Positions 47,101-57,124 of a stretch of 64,000 bases of DNA are shown here, in pieces. Position numbers and translations under genes: made by a program. Each line of letters opens with the position of its first letter. Within the stretch, counting starts at the first letter, position 1. This DNA comes from Erigeron canadensis (taxonomy: Eukaryota; Streptophyta; Magnoliopsida; Asterales; Asteraceae), in the NCBI RefSeq assembly GCF_010389155.1, contig NC_057769.1:24552735-24616734 (forward strand), read 5' to 3'. The notes below the pieces were generated by a model. The model saw only the letters and a program-made list of their open reading frames with translations. It was not told the DNA's origin and made no database searches.

Positions 47101-48939
47101 CTGACCACACCCAAGAAGTTGGCCCATGCCAGCTATGACCTGTTACCCAGCCTGACCCACCCATTTTACCACCTCTAACAAAAATCGTAGAACAAAAAAT
47201 GATTACCGGTCAGCTTTATCAGCATTTTGCAACGCCTGAATGTACTTCCCATAATAATGCCGATAAAAGCTTTGCATTTCACGAGCATCACTCTTTGTTC
47301 GTCCTGCTAATGTTGTTGCGTCTTCCTGCATAGAGTTTATCGTGTAAGCTCATAATGGACGCTAATTCTGGCTCTTATGCCATTGCACTTTTTGAGAGAA
47401 ACAAAAGATGACATAGAACAGAACACAAATGATAGCTTTTTAGCCACAAAATAAACATCTAACATAACTTGATGAAGTATAAATATTGGTATTTGGTTTC
47501 TCGCTCCCACGTGCGCCACTCGAGTATTTTCAAAAAAATCCAATCATTATTACAAAATTAGCAGCCTGATAATCGAAATGAATTGCAGAAAGAACACATA
47601 CCCTTTCTAGGCGTTGAAGTAGAGCAGTCTTGAACTGACGAACACCACGACCACTTGATGTTGGATCTAACCTGTGAGCCTTCTCAAAGGCGTAGAACCG
47701 GCCTGATTATGCATCAAGTAAAGTTATCTTCATGTCATTACATGTAAGCAAGCAAAAGGGAGCTATAGCATGATGAAGGGATCTGCTTACAATAAATTTA
47801 CCGAAAATGTTGTAGTTCTTACCTGATTTTTCTTTTATTAATGTCCCTAGCAGATTACTATCTTAAATATTGTCATAACTTGACCAAGTCAAAGAACTAA
47901 AGAACTTTTGTCATTGCAAACATATATTCTTAATGCTTTTTCTGATTTGTATGAACACGACCAAGGATTTAATTTCAATTATAATATTTTCCCTTATATA
48001 CATAGTTCTTCTTATACTTATTAACTTTTTTTGAGTTTTTCACAGTAAGATATGTCATTGCATCATATTCAAGCCAAGCTCACTAGGTTTAAAAATCAAG
48101 AAAATAACAACATGATCATAAGCTGTTCCCATAATAAACGCAACTAAATGGTAGGAATTTTGGTTACACAAATTTATTGCTAACACGGTCTTTTCCATAT
48201 AGTTAACATCTTTTTTTCAAAAACCAAAACTGATTGCATACATCACCCATTCATAAAAATAAAAAAAAATAAAAAAGTAAGTAACTGCTCAGTGCCGCCA
48301 TCCGCGGGTTTTGAGCCCCAATACCTCGACGGTGTATGGGGGAGGTTAAGATGTAGGCAGACCTTACCTCTACCTAAGTAGAGAGGTTGCTTCCAGTTTC
48401 TACCCAAATGGTAGAAAAGGCCCTCCAACCTTTGCATGGGATGAGGATCGAACCCATGACCTCTGTCTCCAGAGGCAAGGGTGTTTACCACTGATCCAAC
48501 CATGCTGCTACCCATTCATATAAAACTATATTTATCATTTTCCAGAAATTAAGTATACTTCGTTTATTAAGTATAAACTTCAAAAACAATCCAAATTAAT
48601 TCACTATTTCTTGCTACAAACCAAAGTCATACCCACATGTTCCTTATGAACAAAACCCCAAGTTTTCAGGACTCCAACAACCTAATCCTATATAACATAC
48701 CATATGAAAACAAAAACAAAAAAAAAAAATACGAAAACCGAAGACTTACATAGATAAGCAACCCTTGGGTTACTTGGTTCAACTTCATTAGCGACACGAA
48801 GAATCGGCGCAATTTCCACAAGTGATGACGGCACCACTTCACTATCCATCATCGCCTCCCCGCCCAAATTACCGGCCGTTTGAGTCCGCAGCAGCTGCCT
48901 AGCAGGCGGCTGCTCCGACCCTCTTCTAGCATAAGCCAT
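32084..48939 (-). CDS. CALS3-like: Callose synthase (glucan synthase-like, CalS1-4 clade, CalS3-like)
   Basis: Plasma-membrane enzyme making (1,3)-beta-glucan (callose) from UDP-glucose at cell plates, plasmodesmata and sieve pores. I joined 42 exons: 48939-48750, 47702-47602, 47325-47207, 46785-46692, 46595-46485, 46407-46291, 45917-45825, 45712-45621, 45473-45347, 44503-44366, 44288-44212, 43895-43811, 43337-43215, 43119-43002, 41998-41664, 41152-41100, 41010-40950, 40804-40723, 40626-40577, 40110-40024, 39939-39805, 39702-39611, 39516-39432, 38982-38822, 38738-38615, 38474-38374, 38292-38166, 37973-37822, 37245-37136, 37062-36937, 36849-36781, 36689-36500, 36402-36246, 35534-35415, 35345-35230, 34670-34587, 34490-34378, 34300-34071, 33993-33199, 33088-33038, 32878-32693, 32329-32084. 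They total 5,823 bp, one open frame of 1,940 residues, the normal family length (about 1,950). The Vta1-like N-terminus holds [18 protein letters not shown] first membrane block spans about residues 480-750; a cytosolic catalytic loop of about 750 residues holds [24 protein letters not shown] and the [14 protein letters not shown] block; a second membrane block follows from about 1505. [10 protein letters not shown] and [10 protein letters not shown] favour CalS3 over CalS1. Introns 29 and 37 need GC donors. Confidence 0.95.
39290..39385. repeat. GACCC/CCCAACCCACCC-type repeat in intron 23
   Basis: Contains TTACCCAACCCACCCGCCTGA and CCCATTTCCACC, words of the same repeat family as at 43955-44050, 44970-45072 and 47070-47177. 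It probably derives from a hAT-type MITE. Confidence 0.45.
42697..42871. mobile_element. MITE, AGGAGGATT family, uninterrupted copy in intron 14
   Basis: About 175 bp with inverted ends (GGAAAATGATAAATCCTCC against AAGGATTAAGCATTTCC) and repeated AATCCTCCTAA words. Read in reverse it aligns with the sequence around the nested insertion at 55962-57115 and gives that locus's empty site. Confidence 0.6.
43950..44050. repeat. TAGAGGTGGCA repeat end in intron 11
   Basis: Starts TTAGAGGTGGCAGTATG and continues with GGGTAACGGGTTAAAATAGG, the end of a common plant hAT-type repeat. Related ends lie at 45072 and 46853. Confidence 0.45.
44650..44840 (-). repeat. Possible tRNA-derived SINE in intron 9
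   Basis: The minus strand has a B-box-like AGGTTTGATTCTTGC and a compact GC-richer body unlike the surrounding intron. No A box or target duplication was confirmed. Confidence 0.3.
46853..47177. mobile_element. hAT-type MITE in intron 3
   Basis: Left end TAGAGGTGGCAATA, right end TTACCACCTCTA: inverted repeats with flanks ACAAACC and ACAAAAA, nearly a direct repeat. Interior rich in GACCCACCC and TGACCTGTTACCC. Confidence 0.5.
48245..48520 (-). mobile_element. tRNA-derived SINE with 11-bp target duplication (family 1, copy 1)
   Basis: The direct repeat ACCCATTCATA lies at 48245-48255 and 48510-48520. On the minus strand the SINE starts AGCAGCATGGTTGGATCAGTGG (tRNA-like A-box region), has B box GGGTTCGATCC, a body with TACTTAGGTAGAGGTAAGG (AU-SINE-like) and ends in an A/T-rich tail. 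It sits in intron 1 of the callose synthase gene and has no coding function. Confidence 0.85.
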
Positions 48940-48968
48940 TCTACCTCTACAAATATCTAAATCACCAC

Positions 48969-49217
48969 CTAGTACAAACAAACATCATATATATAAAATA
49001 ATAATAATAAAAATAAAAAAACATATACTAAATCAAAAAATTATTACAAACACGGTTCCTTAAACATATCAGAATTTCATAACAACCCAAAATTCAAGTT
49101 ATGGATACAAACATTCTAACATCAATAAAAGCAAAAAATAAAAATAATCCTGAATAATAAATATAAAACAGTAGATATAGATGATGATGATGATGATGAT
49201 GATGGATATAAACTTAC
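48969..49217 (-). other. Intron in the 5' UTR of the callose synthase gene
   Basis: The minus strand shows a donor CTTG|GTAAGTTT (boundary 49218/49217) and an acceptor TTTGTACTAG|GTGG (48969/48968). Splicing removes an upstream in-frame Met at 48981, supporting the start at 48939. The intron contains a (GAT)n microsatellite at about 49177-49204. Confidence 0.55.
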
Positions 49218-49384
49218 CAAGTAACTGAAATAATTAAATTAAGCTGCATATGAAACAAACTTTTGTGTATCACTTTTTTGTGTGATGTTTTTCTTTTAGT
49301 TTGTTTGGATAAAAAGACAACCAATTATAAAATTGAGAAGCAAATATGTTTGCTGCTGAGAAAGTGACATGGGAAAGAAAGGTT

Positions 49385-49400
49385 AAAAACTTTTATAAAT
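49385..49400 (-). promoter_or_regulatory. Possible TATA box of the callose synthase gene
   Basis: The minus strand reads ATTTATAAAAG at about 49399-49389, some 170 bp upstream of the 5' UTR donor. It is a weak call, as such words are common in AT-rich DNA. Confidence 0.25.
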
Positions 49401-51461
49401 CTGTTTTTTACTAAATGCACCCTTTACTACAACGTATAGTTGTACATTGTGTATAAAATATTGTACCTTAAGTGTTTCTAGGAAAAGAAAATAGAAGGAG
49501 AAGCACTTTTTCAAACATATTCTGGAATTGACTATTTGACTTTTTGTTAATGTAACAGTGAGCTCAAATACCACCACCAATCGTATGTTTTTTTTTCTTT
49601 TAACTAGTAAGTAGTAATTGCTCCTTGTATTTACGATTTGTTTCTTTTAATTGGTGTATAATTAATTGGGTTGAATTAAGTGGTTGGAATAGTTGTTTTT
49701 AATTTAAAGATAGGTTTTCTCTATGTCTAATAAGATTGAAGATTTTTTTACTTTTATTATAGGTTAAAATCAGTCTGTCTACATTAGATATAAGTAAGAT
49801 TGTCTACATCTTTTTTTTTTGAAAGGTGAACTTTGTTAAAAATTTCGTGTCGTGATTAAATAGCGAGAGATCTAGTATACGTTGTTTTAACCTCAACTTC
49901 TCTCAAACATCGTCAAAAACGGTGTTTAGATTCAAAAACTATGAAAAACTGCATTTAGTGTTAACTATTTACTTTTTACTTATTATTTTGTTAACGGGTG
50001 CATAAAGGTTTTGAGTTTGGTTTTCTTTATATTTTGTAAATGATAAATGCTATATATGGGTGTTTATTATCTTTTGAGATTGTATTGAATGTTGTATAAT
50101 GATCAACGTAAATTTGAAGGGAAAATGATTTATGATATTAACATCATCTTTGTTGGATGATGTTGCTTTCACAAACTAACTTAAATCATTTTTTACACAT
50201 GTCAAAAAGCTCACCATGATTTTAATGATCTGTGAAAGCAACATCATCCAACCAAAATAATATTAACATTATCCAAGTTATCTCCAAATTTGAAACATAA
50301 AAAGGTAAACATTTGGATGGTGGACAAAAAAAGTACTCAAATATCTTGATTGGACATATATATCTCAATAGAAAAAATAAATTTATCATCAATTAAATTC
50401 AAATAAAAAAACTTAATTTGTTTATTGAGTGATATAGAATATAAATGTTTTTAGAAATATACATGTAAATATCATATATTACAAATTTTTTCATATCTTA
50501 TGAACTAATTATACTTTAAAAATAACTGTATCTATAGTTTTGTTTATTTTAAATGTTTATATTATTATAACTTTAGAAGCAATTCTTTTTGCAGTGGATA
50601 TAAAAATGATAAATTTCACCCATTACTATTCACGTCTAAATTTAATTTAAAAAATGGATCTATTTACGAATAAATAAAGGTATGAGTATAATTATGAATT
50701 AAATATAGATATACATGCAAGTGGTAATAAAATAAAATATGTAACATTGTTATTAGTTTATACTAATAGTGAATGTTGATCGATGATATGATGAAGTGGT
50801 TACAATACAAATAAGTTGATCGATAATATAATGAAGTGGTTACAATACAATTGAACAAAATTCAAATAGAATGATGGATGTTTCTCACTTTCGGTACCAT
50901 CAATCAAATAAACGACAAACAAGTATGATAAAAATGAAACGACATATTCATATTGATGTGTAATGAAGTTATAAGTCATCTTAATCTTTATATTATTAAA
51001 TTATTATTATATTATGATTATATAACTTAGATAAAAAGAAACTTGTTAAAACGTAACCAAAACGAGATTTTTATATATGAAGCTATCTTGTCTGAATACA
51101 AACGTGTAACTTAAGATAGAGAAAAAGACACGTACAAAACAATTACTAATGACTATCTATCATGATATTTTATCACAAATATTTAACTCAATTTAAATCA
51201 TGAATATAAAATGTTACTAGGAAAATGATATGTCGACGTATAAATACATCACTATTCACTAGTGTCACCATCATTTATCTATCAATATCAATATCAATTT
51301 TATTACCTAGTTTATTCGACTCTTAAAAAAAAAACAAGAAATTACTTGGTTTATCTATAACCCCTTATAAAACATATTAAATTTTCTATTATAGGAAATT
51401 TCAGCATTTTTTTATACCCAAAATACCCCTATTTCTTAATCCTAATTCTCCTATACACTAA
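49401..51461. other. AT-rich intergenic DNA upstream of the callose synthase
   Basis: No gene seen. A tandem duplication of about 43 bp (GTTGATCGATGATATGATGA type) lies at about 50777-50861. The rest is AT-rich. Confidence 0.5.
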
Positions 51462-51693
51462 TCTATACTTTTATACTATCTAATACAAAAAAATAACTAT
51501 CTCTTTAAATGTTACATAAGGAAATTATGTAAAATAAATTACACTACCAGTCCTTTATCTTTTAAAATATCTTCATTAACCTTTTAAATCAATTATCTAC
51601 ATCACTTGACGCCGCCTCCACCACCAACAATCGCTTCCACCACCACACCATCGTCGTCCCGACCACCGCCGCATTGCGCGGGTACCGTGCTAG
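51462..51693 (+). mobile_element. Mini-Helitron copy 5, best preserved 3' end
   Basis: The 5' end TCTATACTTTTATACTATC follows an A. The 3' part has CCGCCGCATTGCGCGGGTACC then GTGCTAG followed by T. CTAG and the A/T target fit Helitron rules. 232 bp, non-coding. Confidence 0.65.
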
Positions 51694-52337
51694 TTCATTT
51701 AAAAGTGATCTAGTAAATATAAGGTTGTTTCTCATTTAAGTTTAGATAGAAAATCCTTAACCTTCGTTAGTAGATAAATCACCTCATCATTTATTACTCC
51801 TATAACCTATAATACCCTGTGAAATATTACCCCACCGGCTACCCGTTAATCCCTTGTTAATGTTTTAAGGCACTTTGTAAGATATGCATTTAATTTTAGT
51901 TGGCTAAATCTTTTTGTGATTTTCCATAGTGCGATGTTTATTTTATGATATAAATTGTGTTGGGATAATTGGGATGGATAAATGATGATGAAGGATCGTA
52001 TATTATGATAGTAACATCCGTTCGGAAAGTTGGATGGTCAACATCCAAATCAAGATAAAACGACTCTCATGATCTATTTCTTATACGTCAAAGTTTATAC
52101 GATAACTACTCGTAATTTTTTAGTAGGCTACAATAGTTATAAAATTTCAGAAGTATAGAATTCCCAACGAAAACCACAAAGAACTGATGGACGGGTTTAA
52201 AAATCTACATATTTGCGAGACTTGATAACTGTATTGATATTACCTATACCCAAAGTTGTTTGATATATCGATGCACGTACGTATATATACTCCAAACTTG
52301 TTAGATGTAACTTTATAAAACTATAGTAGTGATGATC

Positions 52338-52812
52338 AATTATGCAAGCATTTCTTTTTGAACGATCTTGGTACCCGCGCAATGTGGCGGCGATGATGGC
52401 GGTACGATGGAGGCGGCGTCAGATAGTGTATGTAATTGATGTAAAGATATTTTATTTAAATGGGGATAATAGATATATTTTATAATATAAGAGACTAATT
52501 GTGTAATTTAATATTAAGGGTTGGTAGTGATTTAATTCATTAAGGATAAATTTGTTAATTTGCATGTCCCATTTTTTGTAAACTTTCAACATAGAGTTAT
52601 AATTTTTATATAATAGTATAGAAGTATAGATAACTTAATTATTTTGTAATAAGTAAAGAAAATTTCATTTTGAAATAATGTATGTATTGCTATCAATATT
52701 GTTTTTTTTAATTATGCAAGCATTTCTTTTTGAATAACTTAATTATTTTGTAATAAGTAAGGAAAATTTCATTTTGAAATAGTGTATGTATTGCTATCAA
52801 TATTGTTTTTTT
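52338..52812. repeat. About 104-bp tandem duplication, one copy interrupted by a Helitron
   Basis: Copy 1 is 52338-52362 plus 52631-52709; copy 2 is 52710-52812. They differ at only a few positions. Copy 2 keeps the uninterrupted junction TTTTTGAA|TAACTT at 52734/52735. Confidence 0.85.
52363..52630 (-). mobile_element. Mini-Helitron copy 6, exact ends known
   Basis: Comparison with the empty site at 52734/52735 fixes the element at 268 bp, inserted between A and T without target duplication, as Helitrons do. On the minus strand it starts TCTATACTTCTATACT and ends CATTGCGCGGGTACCAAGATCG. The final four bases are ATCG rather than CTRR. Confidence 0.8.
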
Positions 52813-52858
52813 CACAAGTATATATAATTTCATTTTGAAGTATTTCCCATCATATTTC

Positions 52859-53160
52859 AGTGATTGAGCACCAGTTTTATATGCTGAAGGTCTCGAGTTC
52901 GAGACATGGGAATGACACTTAAAAGGAATTTCACATAAAATCCTCCAGTGAAGCAGGTTTGAGTCTTGCAGAGGGGGCAGAGTTTTATCCCAATTAAATG
53001 TCGTGCATTCGGGCGGTTTAATTAGTTGGTAGTTTCTCCTCCTACTAGGTATTAAGGGTGAGGGGGCTCTCTAGCGTGGACTCGGTTAAGACAATGTAAG
53101 CTAGATCCCCTATTACGAGCAAATGATCCACGCCTTTCAAAAATAAATAAATAAATAAAT
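52859..53160 (+). mobile_element. tRNA-derived SINE (different family), plus strand
   Basis: TGATTGAGCACCAG (A-box region) is followed by GGTCTCGAGTTCGAGAC (B box), a 3' body with GGGTGAGGGGGCTCTC and TAGATCCCCTATTACGAGC, and an (AAAT)n tail at about 53138-53160. Confidence 0.65.
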
Positions 53161-53759
53161 ATAATTAACAAAAGTCACATATAATTATTCTGTAGTGTGT
53201 ACACATGCACGTGATATGCTACATATTAAAGAGGTTGGCAATGTATGTGTGGTGAGTGAGTGGTTGGTGCCACCACACGCCGCCAATGAAAAAAAAACAT
53301 GGCATGGTGTTGAGTGGTGAAACCACTTATTTCATTGATGCGTGGTTAATTACCTCTTGCATAACTTTTTTTTTTGTCTTTTATCTTTTATTATTAACAT
53401 ATTATTAGGTATAGTGTGGTGTGAGTAGGGGATTGTCAATGATGTCGGAGCCAGGATACGATGTTTATGACTATTGGGAGGGTCATACTACATAAACTTT
53501 GAAAATCTTTGGCCGAGCTATAGAGAATCCGTTGCGTTTGCGTCTATTGAGGGAGGCTTGGCACCACCTAACCCCCTTGCCCCCGCCTTCGGTTGTTAAA
53601 AAAAAAATATAGATTATGGTATGAGTTAGAGGTAAATGAGACGACATAAGAAAAATAATCAGAAGTGACTGGTATGAAAAAAACTTACATTGAAGCACAT
53701 ATATTAGCACACATTCTTGTTGGAGTTTTTTTTAGAAATATTTTCCATATCAAGGGATA
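53161..53759. other. Intergenic, GC-rich patch of unknown origin
   Basis: The segment 53435-53600 (containing TTGAGGGAGGCTTGGCACC and CCCCCTTGCCCCCGCC) is unlike its AT-rich surroundings and is probably a repeat fragment. No gene supported. Confidence 0.35.
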
Positions 53760-54138
53760 CGAAAAGGGTACCCGCGCAATGCAACGACGGTCACGGCGAT
53801 GGGTGGTGGTGGTGGCGGTAACGGTGTGGTTATTAATGTGAAAGTAATTAATGTAAAAAAGGGGTAGTGTAATTATTTTAAGGGTTAACAAATGTATCTT
53901 GTAAATAATCTCATTAAGAGTATTATAGTTAATTAAATATGTTAGGTGAAAATATTTAAATTAGTGAAAAAAGAAAAGAAATAGTTTGGATTGATAAGGT
54001 TAGAAAATATTTTAGGGATATTTTGGATAGATGTGGTGTGTGGGTCAAAAATGTGTTGAAAGTTAATATTTTTAAGTATTTTAAAGATAGAAAGTTAAAA
54101 ATAAAGGAGTGATAATTTATATTATAAAAGAGTATAAA
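53760..54138 (-). mobile_element. Mini-Helitron copy 7
   Basis: On the minus strand it begins TTTATACTCTTTTATAATATA (first two bases TT instead of TC) after an A, and ends CATTGCGCGGGTACCCTTTTCG followed by T. It is 379 bp, the longest copy. Confidence 0.6.
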
Positions 54139-54560
54139 TATAAATGATATGAAATTATGAATAATGTTTATATCTCATTTCTTCAAACTCCACTTTTAAC
54201 CTAAGAGTTTTGTTAATAACAGCCCTTAGGGTTGTCAGTATTAATTAATTTGAAGCATTAAAATTTGTACATTGTCTTGCGAAAATTTAGGGGACGGTTA
54301 TTGATATATTGATATATAAAATACTACTTTTATGCATGTAATAAGTTGTTAAGGACAATTTTTAGGGTTGTTATTATCATTTTCTTTACATAATAAGGTC
54401 TGTTTGTTGTTCTAAGATAGGCGTACATAAGGTGTGTTGTCGTAAGATAGGCGTACATATGAATAATATTTTTGTGTACACCGATGTCAATGTTAAATCT
54501 CTTAACAACTAAACTTTACAAATTTTAGATTCATATCTAATTGATATGCATACACGGAGC
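54139..54560. other. AT-rich spacer
   Basis: No gene. A GTTAATAACAGCCCTTAGGGTTG segment near 54213 resembles one near 57825. A duplicated word TAAGATAGGCGTACATA occurs near 54414 and 54442. Confidence 0.4.
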
Positions 54561-54564
54561 AATA

Positions 54565-54806
54565 ATAGTAAGTAAGTAACTGCTCAGTGCCGTCTTCTGC
54601 GGGTTTTGAGCCCCAATACTTTGACGGTGTATGGGGGAGGTTAAGATGTAGGCAAACCTTACCTCTATCTAAGTAGAGAGACTGCTTCTAGTTTCCACCT
54701 AAATGGTAGAAAAAACCCTCCAACCTTTGCATGGGATGAGGATCGAACCCATGATCTCTGTCTCCAGAGGCAAGGGTGTTTACCACTGATCCAACCATAC
54801 TGCTTA
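54565..54806 (-). mobile_element. tRNA-derived SINE, family 1, copy 2
   Basis: Same body as the SINE at 48256-48509, same strand: B box GGGTTCGATCC, GGGGCTCAAAACCCGC near the 3' end, CAGTTACTTACTTACT tail. No clear target duplication. Confidence 0.8.
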
Positions 54807-55619
54807 ATTGTTAACGAAAATAATCTACCAATAAACTAAAAAAGGATTAAGATGTTCTTGATACGACATGTGCTGTAATCCTTGATCAATATGTGTCCTT
54901 TTATTATTTATTTTATTATATTAGTTTTTTTATTGTATATTGATTCAATTTCCTTATATTAGACGTAGAATTAAACTCTAACTCTTGGCTTATGAATACA
55001 AAATACATCACAATCTTATTTGATTGATCGTTTTATCATTAATAATATTATCTCTTTTTCTTTCTCAATTTTTCAGCTCTTATTACTTATATTACTTATA
55101 ATAAGTTATTAACATGAAATTTTCAAAAATTTGAGTTTACGATCCAAAATCAAAAAGCTATTTGCTGTCACCCACTATGCTTACAAGTTCCGTTTTTGAT
55201 GTGATTATAAAAAGTTAAGGTAAATCCAAAACTCTAACTAAACATATATTATATTTATCATTACTGTTTATTACAGTATAATTTAGTTTTGATCACTGGT
55301 TTATCTTAACCATAATTTATTTCATACTCACGAATCATGTATGAGGCATATTCAAATTTTTTATGATACAATCTATATAACTACCGTATATCATATGGGT
55401 ATTAGAACTAGTATATGTATATTGAAAAATTGGTGTACGTATACGTATCTACGTATAATTGGCCAATAACTAAATTTAAATATTCTTTTTGTCATGGGCT
55501 TCATGAGAAGCTTGAATGGTTAATGTTATTATTTTTCTTGAAGGAAATATGTTTACCATGTTGATGTTGATGTATCCAATTCCATGTGCTTAATGTTAAT
55601 GTTATTATTTTTCTTGAAG
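54807..55619. other. AT-rich spacer
   Basis: No gene. A 38-bp direct repeat containing GTTATTATTTTTCTTGAAGG occurs at about 55524 and 55597. Confidence 0.4.
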
Positions 55620-55748
55620 GAAATATGTATCAATTATTTTTACATTCACCATCATCGTCGCCTCCATCACCGTTTTCACTGTCACCCCCACCACCACCAC
55701 TTCCGCCATCACTACCCCACCGTCACCGCATTACGCGAGCATCATTGT
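55620..55748 (+). mobile_element. Mini-Helitron family, 3' fragment 8
   Basis: TCAATTATTTTTACATTCACC, CCACC-rich sequence and CCGTCACCGCATTACGCGAGC match the 3' half of the other copies. The 5' half is absent. Confidence 0.45.
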
Positions 55749-55952
55749 AGTTAGCTTTTAAAGACATATATGAACATTCTTGTTATATTTATTGGTATTT
55801 TCTTTTTAATACATTTAAGTCTGTATACTTTAAATGTTTTTTATGACTAAGTCAATTTTTAATTAATCACAACCACATATCTTTCAAACACTTTAAAACT
55901 TCCAAAAGCCAAAACATCCAAAACTTCTAATCACAACCAAATATTTTGCTCT

Positions 55953-57124
55953 AATGTTAAAAGTGAAATGATCTAACTAAATAGCCTAAACATCTTCCTA
56001 ATCATGAGATGATAAAATGTGGAAAAATCAAAAGCAAGATTAGAAAAAAGAATTAATGGATAACACATGTCATGATTTTGAAGGTTTTACTATAGTTTTT
56101 TTCCAAATTGGTGTAGTAGGAAAACTTATTTACCAATTTGGTATGGTTTCAAAAATATTTACCATTTTAGTATAAAACTTAATTAAACATTATATTTATA
56201 ATATATAAAAACAAGAAAAAGGATTAATTATCATCTGTTTTTCCATTATCATGTTCCTGTATTGAGCGGACAATGATAATGATAGAGTTGATCTCTAAAT
56301 CTAAGACGTTAAATATGATGATGGGTTGATATAAACTTAAAATATATAGCAGAAAAATCAAATCAAATTTATGGATTTTCAACTTAAGCATATTAACTCG
56401 TCTTTCGTTTATATAATGCCATATAAGGATGAATATAAATAGTAAATGTATTTGCTAAGCAAAGTACTTGTACCACAAAGTGATTGAAAAATCTGAGCAT
56501 GCAGAAAGTATTAAAGTTTGTTTGCTTATATTGAGCAGATTCAAGATGAAAATCAAAAATAAATAAATTTCATATAAATATATAGAGAAAGATAATTAAT
56601 TTGTAATAACAATACATACCAATAATCAGAACTATGACAGCTTAGAGAAGTTAGTTTAAAAATACTTTTTACTTGATTAAAAATGATAGTCCTTATTCAA
56701 TGTTGTGATATATTAGTACTTTAATCTCATGATGTTTCAATATATTCCGTACTTGAAATCATACGAGGAATATGAAGAATTTTATTAAGTTCTAAATATT
56801 AAATTGAAAAAAAGGAACTTAAATGTTATCCAAAAAGAAAACATAGGTCAGCAAAGTGATCCAATGATAACAATTTAATATTCTTTTTCATTCAAAGGTT
56901 GTAACTTTTTTAGAAATAAATTAAGTGGTTGTTTAATAGTTATTGGAAGATATAATGTTTAATTAAGTTTTATACTAAAATGATAAATATTTTCAAAACC
57001 ATACCAATTTGGTAAATAAGTTTTCCCATTACACCTATTTAAAAAAAAACTCGTTTTACTATTTTAAAAGGATTTTTAAGAGAATATTTTGGATGATTGA
57101 TCATTTTCTTTTTCCAATGTTAAA
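55953..57124. mobile_element. MITE with 9-bp target duplication, interrupted by a MULE-like element
   Basis: The direct repeat AATGTTAAA lies at 55953-55961 and 57116-57124 around the element. Its sequence outside 56084-57061 aligns in reverse with the MITE at 42697-42871. Confidence 0.65.
56084..57061. mobile_element. Non-autonomous MULE-like element with about 100-bp TIRs
   Basis: The 960-bp element (56093-57052) is flanked by the 9-bp duplication GTTTTACTA (56084-56092, 57053-57061). Its inverted repeats match over about 100 bp (left 56093-56198 and right 56957-57052; both contain GGAAAACTTATTTACCAA and TTTAGTATAAAACTTAATTAA). Long TIRs plus 9-bp duplication are the MULE signature. The interior is non-coding. 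Confidence 0.85.

Noticed and set aside
48937..48981. Callose synthase start at the upstream Met (48981)
   Set aside because: That Met falls in the proposed 5' UTR intron, and family members begin close to the RTQTAGNLG motif, as with the start at 48939.
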